The notes: a model not told the origin generated them from the sequence alone. A stretch of DNA of 12,890 bases from an uncultured Lachnospira sp. (GCA_934358235.1 CAKRKK010000049.1:1-12890), one strand, 5' to 3'; numbered from the stretch's first letter, positions 1-7,394 are shown. Numbers and translations: made by a program.

Positions 1-1
1 A

Positions 2-556
2 CAGGATACATTCTACATTAATGATAAGATAGTACTTAGAACACAGACATCACCTGTTCAGGCAAGAGTCATGGAAAAGGGAAAACTTCCTATCAGAATG
101 ATATCACCAGGACGTGTATACAGAGCAGATGAGGTTGATGCAACACATTCTCCTTGTTTCCATCAGGTAGAAGGTCTTGTTATTGATGAGAATATAACAT
201 TTGCAGATCTTAAGGGAACTCTTGCAGAGTTTGCAAGGGAACTTTTTGGACCAGATACAAAGGTTAAGTTCAGACCACATCATTTCCCATTCACAGAGCC
301 AAGTGCAGAGATGGATGTAAGCTGCTTTAAGTGCGGTGGTAAGGGCTGCCGTTTCTGTAAGGGTGAAGGCTGGATTGAGATTCTTGGATGTGGTATGGTG
401 CATCCACATGTATTTGAAATGTGTGGTATTGATACTGACAAGTATACAGGCTTTGCATTCGGTGTTGGTCTTGAGAGAGTTGCACTGCTTAAGTATGAAA
501 TCGATGATATGAGATTATTATATGAAAATGATACAAGATTCTTAAAGCAGTTCTAG
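2..556 (+). CDS. pheS: Phenylalanine--tRNA ligase alpha subunit (3' part)
   Basis: Carboxy-terminal 184 residues of PheS, the catalytic alpha subunit of the alpha2-beta2 enzyme that charges tRNA-Phe in the cytosol. The reading frame is open from base 2, so the gene begins upstream of the window. The first visible residues include [12 protein letters not shown], the conserved entry into the catalytic core. Class II motif 2 follows as [22 protein letters not shown], split here as [15 protein letters not shown] and FHQVEGL, and motif 3 as [15 protein letters not shown] near the end, with the expected ending in [30 protein letters not shown] segment carries four cysteines in two CxxC-like pairs, a known variant of Firmicute PheS rather than a defect. 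pheT follows on the same strand after an unusually long 184-nt gap. Identification is near certain. Confidence 0.97.
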   Translation, partial: QDTFYINDKIVLRTQTSPVQARVMEKGKLPIRMISPGRVYRADEVDATHSPCFHQVEGLVIDENITFADLKGTLAEFARELFGPDTKVKFRPHHFPFTEPSAEMDVSCFKCGGKGCRFCKGEGWIEILGCGMVHPHVFEMCGIDTDKYTGFAFGVGLERVALLKYEIDDMRLLYENDTRFLKQF

Positions 557-652
557 AATGACATATAAATAAACATAAAAGTATAGAAAAATGTGCCTGA
601 TAGATATAGTGATTAGAATAAGACGGTACAAGATTAGCCGTATATGATATAG

Positions 653-697
653 CAATATAATGTAAAACAATATAACGTAAAACAATATAATGTAAAG
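653..697. repeat. Three tandem 15-bp repeats between pheS and pheT
   Basis: Three consecutive 15-bp units: CAATATAATGTAAAA (653-667), CAATATAACGTAAAA (668-682) and CAATATAATGTAAAG (683-697). Two of the units contain a perfect TATAAT. The rest of the 557-740 gap shows no ORF and no terminator hairpin. A further TATAAT at 714-719 lies just before the pheT ribosome site, with a weak -35 match (TGTAAA, 691-696). Whether any of these hexamers is a working promoter cannot be told from the sequence. Confidence 0.85.
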
Positions 698-740
698 TAA
701 TAGTTATAAAAGCTATAATCGGGCAGAAATGGAGATTAGT

Positions 741-3167
741 ATGGATACATCTATTAAATGGATAAAGGACCTGGTTCCTGGCTTAGAGTGTACAGATCAG
801 GAATTCAGGGATGCGATGACTCTTTCAGGAACTAAGGTTGAATGCTTCAACAGACTTGATAAGAATCTTGAAAAGATTGTGGTTGGTCAGATTGTTTCTG
901 TTGAAAGACACCCTGATGCAGATAAGCTCGTGGTATGCCAGGTTAATGTTGGGGATGAAACAGTTCAGATTGTAACAGGAGCACCTAATATAGAACCAGG
1001 AACAAGCGGACAGAAGGTGCCGGTAGTTCTTGATGGTGGACGTGTTGCTGGTGGACATGATGGAAGTCCTCTTCCAGAAGATGGAATAAAGATAAAGAAG
1101 GGAAAGCTAAGAGGAGTAGAATCTTATGGCATGATGTGCTCTATTGAGGAGCTTGGCTCTTCAAGAGAATTCTATCCAGATGCCGCTGAGGATGGTATAT
1201 ATATATTTGGCGATGATGCTGTTGTTGGTTCAAGTGCTGTGGAGTATCTTGGACTTGATGATACAGTATTTGAATATGAAATTACTAACAACCGAGTAGA
1301 CTGTTATAGCGTGCTTGGTATAGCAAGAGAGGCAGCAGCTACATTCAGAAAGCCTTTTAAGGCTCCAGAGGTACATGAGGTTGGTAATGCTGAGGATGTT
1401 AATGATTATATCAAGGTTGATGTTCTGGCAGAAGATTTGTGTAAAAGATACACAGCAAGAGTTGTTAAGAATATAAAGCTTGCACCATCACCTAAGTGGA
1501 TGCAGCACAGACTTATGACGGCAGGTATCAGACCTATCAATAACATAGTAGATATAACTAACTATGTCATGACTGAATATGGACAGCCTATGCATGCCTA
1601 TGATTATGACACTATTGCTGGTAAGAAGATAGTAGTTAGAAAGGCAGCAGAAGGAGAGAAGTTTGTAACTCTTGATGGACAGGAAAGAATACTTGATTCA
1701 GAGGCACTTCTTATCTGTGATGGAGATAAAGCAGTAGGCTTAGCTGGTATTATGGGTGGAGAGAATTCCATGATAACAGATGATGTTAAGACAATGCTTT
1801 TTGAAGCTGCTACATTTGATGGCACTAACATTAGAAAGTCAGCTAAGAAAATAGGTTTAAGAACAGATGCTGCAGGAAAGTTCGAGAAGGGACTTGATCC
1901 AGAGCTTGCTTATGAGGCTATGAACAGAGCCTGTGATTTAATAGAACAGCTTGGTGCCGGTGAGGTAGTTGGTGGAATCGTAGATGTTTATCCAGCTCCT
2001 GTAACAAAGAAGAGAATAACCTTTGAACCAGATAAGTATAATGCACTTCTTGGAACAGATGTTTCTAAAGAGGACATGCTTACATACTTTAAAAGACTTG
2101 AAGTTGAATATGATGAAGCTTCTAACGAGCTTATTATACCTACCTTCAGACAGGATCTTAACAGGGATGCAGATATAGCTGAGGAGGTAGCAAGATTCTT
2201 TGGTTATGATAATATACCAACAACACTTCCTAAGGGTTCTACAACCATGGGTAAGATTACATTTGAAAGAAGCATAGAGGATGTGGCTGGTGAAGTAGCA
2301 CAGTTTACTGGCTTCTCACAGGCTATGACATATTCCTTCGAGAGTCCTAAGGTGTTTGATAAGCTTAAGCTGCCTGCAGATTCTGAGTATAGAAAGACAG
2401 TTGTAATATCTAATCCATTAGGAGAAGATTTCTCTATTATGAGAACACTTCCTGTAAATGGTATGCTTACATCACTATCTACGAATTATAACAGACGTAA
2501 CAAGAATGTTAAGTTATATGAACTTGCAAAGGTGTATATTGCAAAGGAGGATAAGAATGAGCTCCCTGATGAGAGAGTTATGCTTACTCTTGGTGCCTTT
2601 GGTGAAGTAGATTTCTTTATGATGAAGGGTGTTGTTGAGGAATTCCTTGAAAGAATAGGTATGAAGAAGAAGCCGGAATATAATCCAGAGGCAGGAATAA
2701 CCTTCCTTCATCCAGGACGTCAGGCAGATATTATATATGATGACACTAAGATAGGTTATATTGGTGAGCTTCATCCTGATGTGGCTGATAATTATGCATT
2801 AGGCGAAAGAACTTATCTTGTAGTTATTGATCTTGCAACAGTAACAGGTATGGCAAGCTTTGATACTAAGTTTACAGGTATCGCTAAGTTCCCTGCTGTA
2901 ACAAGAGATATAAGCATGGTAATGCCTAAGTCAGTACTTGTAGGTAATATTGAAAAGATTATCGAAAAACGTGCAGGTAAAATATTAGAAAGCTATAAGC
3001 TCTTTGATATATATGAAGGTGCACAGATTAAAGAAGGCTATAAGTCAGTAGCTTATTCTATTTCTTTCAGGGCAAAGGACAGAACACTTGAGGATAAAGA
3101 TATAACACCAGTCATGGAAAAAATATATAAGGATTTAAGTGATGCTGGTATAGAGCTTCGTATGTAG
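741..3167 (+). CDS. pheT: Phenylalanine--tRNA ligase beta subunit
   Basis: PheT, 808 residues, the usual bacterial length. It binds tRNA-Phe and hydrolyses mischarged Tyr-tRNA-Phe, acting with PheS. The N-terminus MDTSIKWIKDLV is typical. An OB-fold tRNA-binding domain follows at about residues 44-160 (VVGQIVSVERHPDADKL). Next come the B3/B4 editing region (GLRTDAAGKFEKGLDPE), the B5 domain (DADIAEEVARFFGYDNIP), a catalytic-like core, and a C-terminal FDX-ACB anticodon-binding domain from about residue 715 (KFPAVTRDISMV to the end). An in-frame ATG at 729 would give four more residues, but its G is the first base of the GGAG ribosome site (731-734), which is correctly placed for the ATG at 741, so 741 was chosen. 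No frameshift or missing domain is seen. Confidence 0.97.
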   Translation: MDTSIKWIKDLVPGLECTDQEFRDAMTLSGTKVECFNRLDKNLEKIVVGQIVSVERHPDADKLVVCQVNVGDETVQIVTGAPNIEPGTSGQKVPVVLDGGRVAGGHDGSPLPEDGIKIKKGKLRGVESYGMMCSIEELGSSREFYPDAAEDGIYIFGDDAVVGSSAVEYLGLDDTVFEYEITNNRVDCYSVLGIAREAAATFRKPFKAPEVHEVGNAEDVNDYIKVDVLAEDLCKRYTARVVKNIKLAPSPKWMQHRLMTAGIRPINNIVDITNYVMTEYGQPMHAYDYDTIAGKKIVVRKAAEGEKFVTLDGQERILDSEALLICDGDKAVGLAGIMGGENSMITDDVKTMLFEAATFDGTNIRKSAKKIGLRTDAAGKFEKGLDPELAYEAMNRACDLIEQLGAGEVVGGIVDVYPAPVTKKRITFEPDKYNALLGTDVSKEDMLTYFKRLEVEYDEASNELIIPTFRQDLNRDADIAEEVARFFGYDNIPTTLPKGSTTMGKITFERSIEDVAGEVAQFTGFSQAMTYSFESPKVFDKLKLPADSEYRKTVVISNPLGEDFSIMRTLPVNGMLTSLSTNYNRRNKNVKLYELAKVYIAKEDKNELPDERVMLTLGAFGEVDFFMMKGVVEEFLERIGMKKKPEYNPEAGITFLHPGRQADIIYDDTKIGYIGELHPDVADNYALGERTYLVVIDLATVTGMASFDTKFTGIAKFPAVTRDISMVMPKSVLVGNIEKIIEKRAGKILESYKLFDIYEGAQIKEGYKSVAYSISFRAKDRTLEDKDITPVMEKIYKDLSDAGIELRM

Positions 3168-3237
3168 TTAAGTATGTGGCTTTTATGTGGCTTTGTATAC
3201 AGCTTACTATATGGCTTTGAAGGAAGCTTCGTATGTA
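3154..3237 (+). repeat. Short direct repeats at the pheT-queA junction
   Basis: The 13-mer AGCTTCGTATGTA occurs at 3154-3166, inside the last codons of pheT, and again at 3225-3237. Between them ATGTGGCTTT occurs twice (3174-3183, 3185-3194), with a diverged ATATGGCTTT at 3210-3219. This looks like small local duplication and decay of the pheT 3' end. No terminator hairpin is visible in the gap, so queA could be co-transcribed with pheST. Confidence 0.6.
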
Positions 3238-3273
3238 ATGAGCGCAAATAATCAGCGCAGAAATGGGAATATT

Positions 3274-4305
3274 ATGGATTTACATGATTTTTATTATGAT
3301 CTGCCAGAGGAACTGATAGCACAGGATCCTCTTTCAGATCGTTCAAGTTCAAGACTTATGGTACTTGATAGAGCTACAGGTGCAGTTGAACATAAGATAT
3401 TCAGGGATATAACAGAGTATCTTAAACCGGGAGATTGTCTTGTAATCAATGATACAAAGGTAATACCTGCGCGTCTTATAGGTGAGAAGGAAGGAACAGG
3501 TGCAGCAATAGAGGTGCTGTTGCTTAAAAGATTAGAAGACAGGCAGGATACTTGGGAGGTACTCGTAAAACCAGGTAAAAAGTGCAAGGTTGGTGCGAGA
3601 ATAGTATTTGGCGGTGGCAGGCTTAAAGGCGAAATAATAGATATAGTAGAAGAGGGAAACAGACTTATAAAGTTTACCTATGATGGAATATTTGAAGAGA
3701 TTCTTGATGAACTTGGTCAGATGCCGCTTCCACCATATATTACGCATAAGCTTGAGGATAAGAACAGATATCAGACAGTATATGCAAGACATGAAGGCTC
3801 TGCGGCAGCACCTACTGCCGGACTGCACTTTACAAAGGAGCTGCTTGATAAGATACAGGATATGGGTGTAAGGATTGCGAGGGTAACTCTGCACGTAGGT
3901 CTTGGAACTTTCAGACCGGTAAAGGTTGAGAATATCCAGGAGCATCATATGCATTCAGAATTCTATCAGGTGGATAAGGAAGCTGCTGATATTATTAATG
4001 AAACCAAAAAACATGGTGGAAGAGTTATAGCAGTTGGAACAACAAGCACAAGAACGCTTGAATCGGTAGCACAGGAGGATGGACATATACCAGTAAAGAG
4101 TGGATGGACAGATATATTTATATATCCGGGATATAAGTTTAAGGTTATAGACTGCCTTATAACGAACTTTCATTTACCAGAGTCTACATTAGTTATGCTT
4201 GTATCGGCTCTTGCAGGAAGAGAGCACGTTCTTCAGGCTTACGAGACTGCTGTAAAAGAAAAGTACAGATTCTTCAGCTTTGGGGACGCTATGTTTATAA
4301 AGTGA
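3274..4305 (+). CDS. queA: tRNA preQ1(34) S-adenosylmethionine ribosyltransferase-isomerase
   Basis: QueA, 343 residues, a normal length. It transfers and isomerises the ribosyl part of S-adenosylmethionine onto preQ1 at wobble position 34 of GUN tRNAs, giving epoxyqueuosine. Family motifs run in order: [16 protein letters not shown] at the start, [67 protein letters not shown], a [15 protein letters not shown] segment, [20 protein letters not shown] and the ending [13 protein letters not shown]. The open frame extends upstream to 3187 through MALYTAYY and past an ATG at 3238, but only the ATG at 3274 gives the family N-terminus, and GGGAA (3265-3269) sits just before it. It follows pheT by 106 nt. 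The frequent partner tgt is not next to it. The 3' flank is the rnpB promoter region. Confidence 0.96.
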   Translation: MDLHDFYYDLPEELIAQDPLSDRSSSRLMVLDRATGAVEHKIFRDITEYLKPGDCLVINDTKVIPARLIGEKEGTGAAIEVLLLKRLEDRQDTWEVLVKPGKKCKVGARIVFGGGRLKGEIIDIVEEGNRLIKFTYDGIFEEILDELGQMPLPPYITHKLEDKNRYQTVYARHEGSAAAPTAGLHFTKELLDKIQDMGVRIARVTLHVGLGTFRPVKVENIQEHHMHSEFYQVDKEAADIINETKKHGGRVIAVGTTSTRTLESVAQEDGHIPVKSGWTDIFIYPGYKFKVIDCLITNFHLPESTLVMLVSALAGREHVLQAYETAVKEKYRFFSFGDAMFIK

Positions 4306-4313
4306 TAAGATAG

Positions 4314-4351
4314 CTTTGACATACAATTTCTAATGTGGTAGTATGTCAAAG
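4314..4351. promoter_or_regulatory. 11-bp inverted repeat over the upstream rnpB promoter
   Basis: CTTTGACATAC (4314-4324) and its exact reverse complement GTATGTCAAAG (4341-4351) flank a 16-nt spacer. The left arm holds the -35 box and the right arm holds most of the -10 box of the promoter at 4316-4344. There is no T-run after the right arm, so it does not look like a queA terminator. It could be an operator for a dimeric repressor. Because the site is symmetric, the minus strand also reads TTGACA-17-TTGTAT, a weaker promoter pointing back into queA. Confidence 0.6.
4316..4344 (+). promoter_or_regulatory. Candidate upstream promoter for rnpB
   Basis: TTGACA (4316-4321), a 17-nt spacer and TAGTAT (4339-4344). 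The -35 is perfect, the -10 matches 5 of 6, and the spacing is ideal for the housekeeping sigma factor. The predicted start is near 4351, which would leave a leader of about 59 nt to be removed from the 5' end of RNase P RNA. Confidence 0.6.
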
Positions 4352-4369
4352 TTATTGAAATTTATTGAA

Positions 4370-4398
4370 ATGACGGAATATATGTGAAAACGTATATT
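4370..4398 (+). promoter_or_regulatory. Candidate downstream promoter for rnpB
   Basis: ATGACG (4370-4375), a 17-nt spacer and TATATT (4393-4398). The -35 matches 4 of 6 and the -10 matches 5 of 6. It is weaker by sequence than the upstream one, but a start near 4405 would fall almost at the predicted mature 5' end of rnpB. It could be the main promoter for the mature RNA. Confidence 0.45.
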
Positions 4399-4409
4399 AA
4401 ATAAGTTTG

Positions 4410-4868
4410 TATGAGTAGCACAGATGATCGCGGCTGTGGTGTAAGAACCATAGGTGAGGAAAGTCCGGGCTTCGCAGGGCAGGATGCCGGATAACGTCCG
4501 GTGGAGGTGACTCCAAGGCTAGTGCAACAGAAATATACCGCCAGGCAGGAGGTTTTTACTAATGTTTTTACATTGGTATATTCCGAAGTTTAACAATAGC
4601 AGCCCGCTGCTATTGTTATAGGCTTAACACTTTAGCGTTAAGTCTATTGGTAAGGGTGGAAAGGCAGTGTAAGAGACTACCGCAGTACTGGTAACAGTAC
4701 TGGCTATGTAAACCCCATCCGAAGCAAGACCAAACAAAAAGCTATACGGCTGCCCGTCGTGCTTTTAGGTAGGTCGCTTGAGCTTACTGGTAACAGTAAG
4801 ACTAGATAGATGATCGTCATCGGCCAGATAACTGGCTGAACATAACCCGGCTTATAGTGCTGCTCATA
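4410..4868 (+). ncRNA. rnpB: RNase P RNA, class A
   Basis: Catalytic RNA of ribonuclease P, which removes 5' leaders from pre-tRNAs together with the RnpA protein. Conserved core blocks are present in order: GAGGAAAGTCCGGGC (about 4455-4469), AGGGCAGGATGCC, AGTGCAACAGAAA, GGTAAGGGTGGAAAGG, GGTAACAGTACTGGC, AAACCCCATCCGAAGCAAGACCAAA (given by its ends only: AAACCCC and GCAAGACCAAA), CTAGATAGATGATCG and CATAACCCGGCTTAT. The ends were set by the P1 helix: ATGAGTAGCAC at 4411-4421 pairs with GTGCTGCTCAT at 4857-4867, with one G-U pair. At about 459 nt it is longer than the 377-nt E. coli RNA. The extra length lies around 4540-4650, the P12 region. The class A fold agrees with a clostridial host. 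No terminator follows it, and a gene starts 35 nt later. Confidence 0.95.
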
Positions 4869-4903
4869 ATTAAAACAGATTAATAGCAGAAATGGAGATT
4901 AAT

Positions 4904-6661
4904 ATGCATTCCGCAGTAAATAAGAAAAAAAGAGAAAGAACTATAAAGATAGTCAGAAATATTGCAATAGTACTTATACCACTTATTATTATCGGACTGC
5001 TTGGCTTAAGACTTGCTAAGGATGCCAAGGGCATGCTTGCAGAGGCAGATGGGTTAAAGGCAGGACTTAAAACAGTAATTAGCTGTGTTAAGGAAAAGGA
5101 TATTGAAGGTGCAGAAGCTGCAACAGCTAATGTTGATAAGTCGCTTGCGAGTATAAATAAAACATTATCAAGTCCTATATGGAAAACAACAGCAAAGCTT
5201 CCGGGAGTTGGAAAATATGTTAAATCAGTTAATACACTTGTGTATGTAGCTGGTGATGCATCAGATGAGATGTTAAAGCCTGCACTTGAGGTTATGAAGG
5301 AATATCCGCTTTCAGGACTTAAGATGGGAGATGGCTTCAGCGTAACGACAATTAATGCATATCTTGACCTGTTAGAGGATATAGCACCTAAGATAGATGG
5401 TATGGCTGCAAAGATGCAGACCGTAGAGCTTCCTTTTGGAAAGACAGAGATGATTAGTGAGTATACACAGATGTTAACAAAGCTCACAGCTGAATATAGG
5501 GAGAATGGAGAGTATCTTCCTCTTTGCAGAGAGTTTCTAGGACATGGCGAGGATAAGATTTATCTTCTTGCTGCCCAGAATTCAGCAGAGATAAGAGCTT
5601 CTGGTGGCTTCCCGGGTTCTGTCGGAACCATAAGAATAGAGGATGGAGTTCTTACAATAGGAGACTTTAGAAGCGTATATGATGTGCTTTTGGAAAGAGC
5701 CTCAAGCAGGGCAGAGATTACATCACAGGAAATATCACTTTATAGTGACTGGATCAGACTTGCTAGAGATGCCTGCTATATACCTGACTTTGAAAGAGTT
5801 GCACAGATATGGGCATACAGCTATGAAGACAGGAATCATGAAACAGTAGATGGAGTGGTATCACTTACACCTGCAGTTATACAGAAGCTTCTTGAATATA
5901 CAGGTGAAGTAACAATATCAGATGGAACAGTACTTAATGGTGATAACGCAACACAGGTGTTACAGAAGGATCTTTACTATAAGTATTTTAAAAAGGGTGC
6001 AGATTCTAATGATTATGTAGATTCTCTGTTTGCAGAAACAGCTAAGCTTGTTATGGCAAAGCTTGTATCTGACTTCGATACGAACAGAATAGCGCAGTAC
6101 TCTAAGATATTTACAGATGGTGGTAAAGACAGAACTATCATGATGTGGATGGCTGATGATACAGCACAGGAATATGTAAGAAATGCTGGCTGCTCAGGAG
6201 CACTTAACTTTGATCCGGCACAGCCTGAGGCAGGAGTATTCTTTAGTGGTTCTAACGGAAGTAAGCTTGGCTGGTTTGTAGATATGGATGCCAATATAGA
6301 TGATGTGGTTGTTAATGATGATGACAGCAGAACCTATGATATTACTGTTGAAATAACTAATACTATAAGCAATAGCGATATGCGTGGTGTCAGCGAATAT
6401 ATTATAGGTCTTTATGAGGGCTGTATTGATGGATATCTTCATTTGTTCGCACCATCAGGTGGAACTATAAGTGATGTTGAAACAAGTAATTATATGAGAA
6501 TGAGAATGACAGAATATGAAGAACTTGAATTAGCATATAATACAGATTTCAGAATAGAACCTGGAGAAACAGTAGTTGTTACATATAAGGTTACAACAGC
6601 ACCAGGTATAAGTGAGCCTCTTGAGATTGTTAAGACACCAACATTACAGGAATATAGATGA
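4904..6661 (+). CDS. DUF4012 domain, membrane-anchored extracytoplasmic protein
   Basis: 585 residues. A basic N-terminus (NKKKRERTIKIVR) leads into one hydrophobic segment at about residues 20-35, so it is probably a type II membrane protein with the bulk outside the cell. A helical region follows (about 40-200). The diagnostic DUF4012 core is KIYLLAAQNSAEIRASGGFPGS, of which the key part QNSAEIRASGGFPG spans residues 225-238, followed by IRIEDGVLTIGDFRSVYDV. The C-terminal part (about 440-585) is beta-rich (VVTYKVTTAPG near the end) and may be an Ig-like or sandwich domain. The family's function is not established; relatives are often near cell-surface polysaccharide genes, but none is visible here. 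An in-frame ATG at 4892 overlaps the GGAG at 4894-4897, so 4904 was chosen. The gene starts 35 nt after rnpB with no terminator between. Confidence 0.85.
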   Translation: MHSAVNKKKRERTIKIVRNIAIVLIPLIIIGLLGLRLAKDAKGMLAEADGLKAGLKTVISCVKEKDIEGAEAATANVDKSLASINKTLSSPIWKTTAKLPGVGKYVKSVNTLVYVAGDASDEMLKPALEVMKEYPLSGLKMGDGFSVTTINAYLDLLEDIAPKIDGMAAKMQTVELPFGKTEMISEYTQMLTKLTAEYRENGEYLPLCREFLGHGEDKIYLLAAQNSAEIRASGGFPGSVGTIRIEDGVLTIGDFRSVYDVLLERASSRAEITSQEISLYSDWIRLARDACYIPDFERVAQIWAYSYEDRNHETVDGVVSLTPAVIQKLLEYTGEVTISDGTVLNGDNATQVLQKDLYYKYFKKGADSNDYVDSLFAETAKLVMAKLVSDFDTNRIAQYSKIFTDGGKDRTIMMWMADDTAQEYVRNAGCSGALNFDPAQPEAGVFFSGSNGSKLGWFVDMDANIDDVVVNDDDSRTYDITVEITNTISNSDMRGVSEYIIGLYEGCIDGYLHLFAPSGGTISDVETSNYMRMRMTEYEELELAYNTDFRIEPGETVVVTYKVTTAPGISEPLEIVKTPTLQEYR

Positions 6662-6850
6662 TACCAGGGTCAAAAGGTCTAAACCCACATGAGCTTGCTC
6701 ATAGGTGGGTGAAAGACCTTGGGACCCGCCCCGATATGAGCATAAAAGTGGGATGATAATCCCACGATATGCGAATATTGGGGAGAATTGTGGGAGTGCG
6801 TAGCACGGAACAATTCGTAGGTATCAAAGTCGGGGGCTTTTGACCCCGAC
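6655..6850 (+). other. Four-hairpin structured element, copy A
   Basis: This intergenic stretch is more GC-rich than its flanks and folds almost completely into four adjoining arms. Arm I: GGGTC (6667-6671) with GACCC (6723-6727), AGGTCT (6675-6680) with AGACCT (6714-6719), ACCCAC (6683-6688) with GTGGGT (6705-6710), ATGAG with CTCAT closed by CTTG. Arm II: eight pairs 6729-6736/6776-6783, GCATA/TATGC, GTGGGA/TCCCAC. Arm III: GAATTGT (6785-6791) with ACAATTC (6810-6816), inner GTGC/GCAC. Arm IV: GTCGGGG (6829-6835) with CCCCGAC (6844-6850). The outer edges GGGTCAAAAG (6667-6676) and CTTTTGACCC (6837-6846) are also exact inverted repeats. The left part recurs inverted at 11499-11578. There is no ORF, and the left edge of the similarity overlaps the last codons of the DUF4012 gene. 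It may be a structured RNA, a small mobile element, or an end of an IS200/IS605-type element; the class is not settled. Confidence 0.7.
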
Positions 6851-6869
6851 ATCATATAAATAATAATAT

Positions 6870-6913
6870 AAAAAAGAGCTATACATCAGTAATCTGGTGT
6901 ATAGCTCTTTTTT
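6870..6913. terminator. Bidirectional intrinsic terminator
   Basis: A 20-bp stem with one G-U pair (6870-6889 with 6894-6913) and a TAAT loop, with an A-run on one side and a T-run on the other. It lies between the convergent DUF4012 gene (+) and pyrI (-) and can terminate transcription from both. Confidence 0.93.
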
Positions 6914-6946
6914 AGCGGTGTTTATATATAGCTGTTGTTTATTACT

Positions 6947-7375
6947 TTACTTTCCTGTATATTTCTCTTCACAGTACTTGCATCTGTAAACCTGCTTTTC
7001 TGGATCAGAAAGCACGAATATCTGGTCAAGCTCCTGTTCAATAGAGGTTATGCAGCGTGGATTCTTGCACTTGATAACGTTAGTTATTTCGCGTGGTAAA
7101 GAAAGGGATTTCTTATCAACGATTTCTCCGTTTTTAATAATGTTTACGGTAATATTGTGGTCGATGAATCCGATTACATCAAGGTCTACAAGATCAAGAC
7201 CACCTTCAATCTTTATAATATCTTTTCTTCCCATCTTGCTGCTTCTTGCATTCTTGATAATAGCAACCTGGCAATCAAGCTTTCCAAGACCAAGGTTGTT
7301 ATAAATATCCATAGCTTTTCCTGCTTCAATATGATCTAATACAAAGCCTTCGCTTAGCTGTCCTACATTTAACAT
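6947..7375 (-). CDS. pyrI: Aspartate carbamoyltransferase regulatory subunit
   Basis: PyrI, 142 residues, slightly shorter than the 153 of E. coli but normal for clostridia. It binds the catalytic PyrB trimers and mediates nucleotide feedback control of the first committed step of pyrimidine synthesis. The N-terminal allosteric domain includes DHIEAGKAMDIYNNLGL and a segment with KDIIKIEG. The C-terminal zinc ribbon has Cys103, Cys108, Cys132 and Cys135 (CKNPRC and CKYC), so all four metal ligands are present. The open frame runs further upstream with an ATG at 7387, but that ATG overlaps the GGAG ribosome site; the ATG at 7375 gives MLNVGQLSEGF, the expected N-terminus. It is the second gene after pyrB, with 139 nt between that are rich in hairpins. 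The terminator at 6870-6913 follows it. Confidence 0.95.
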   Translation of the reverse strand: MLNVGQLSEGFVLDHIEAGKAMDIYNNLGLGKLDCQVAIIKNARSSKMGRKDIIKIEGGLDLVDLDVIGFIDHNITVNIIKNGEIVDKKSLSLPREITNVIKCKNPRCITSIEQELDQIFVLSDPEKQVYRCKYCEEKYTGK

Positions 7376-7394
7376 AGTAATCTCCATTTCTGCG

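Noticed and set aside
300..372. Cysteine-rich segment in PheS as a domain insertion
   Set aside because: The CxxC..CxxC stretch is a known variant in Firmicute PheS and sits in the normal place, so it is not novel.
3532..3954. 140-codon open frame on the minus strand within queA
   Set aside because: It lies wholly opposite a well-supported queA, its residues look like no family (Cys, Tyr and Ile rich), and it has no convincing ribosome site.
4314..4351. Inverted repeat as the queA terminator
   Set aside because: The loop is 16 nt, the stem is AT-rich and no T-run follows; its arms coincide with a near-consensus promoter.
4870..5487. 205-codon open frame on the minus strand over the DUF4012 gene start
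   Set aside because: It is antisense to a gene with recognisable motifs, and its serine-rich, low-complexity composition is typical of a shadow frame.
6661..6850. CRISPR array or tRNA in the repeat-rich intergenic element
   Set aside because: There are no regularly spaced identical repeats, no cloverleaf and no CCA end; the structure is four different hairpins.
6829..6850. GC-rich hairpin as the DUF4012 terminator
   Set aside because: No T-run follows; the adjacent 20-bp stem at 6870-6913 is a far better terminator, and this hairpin belongs to the structured element.
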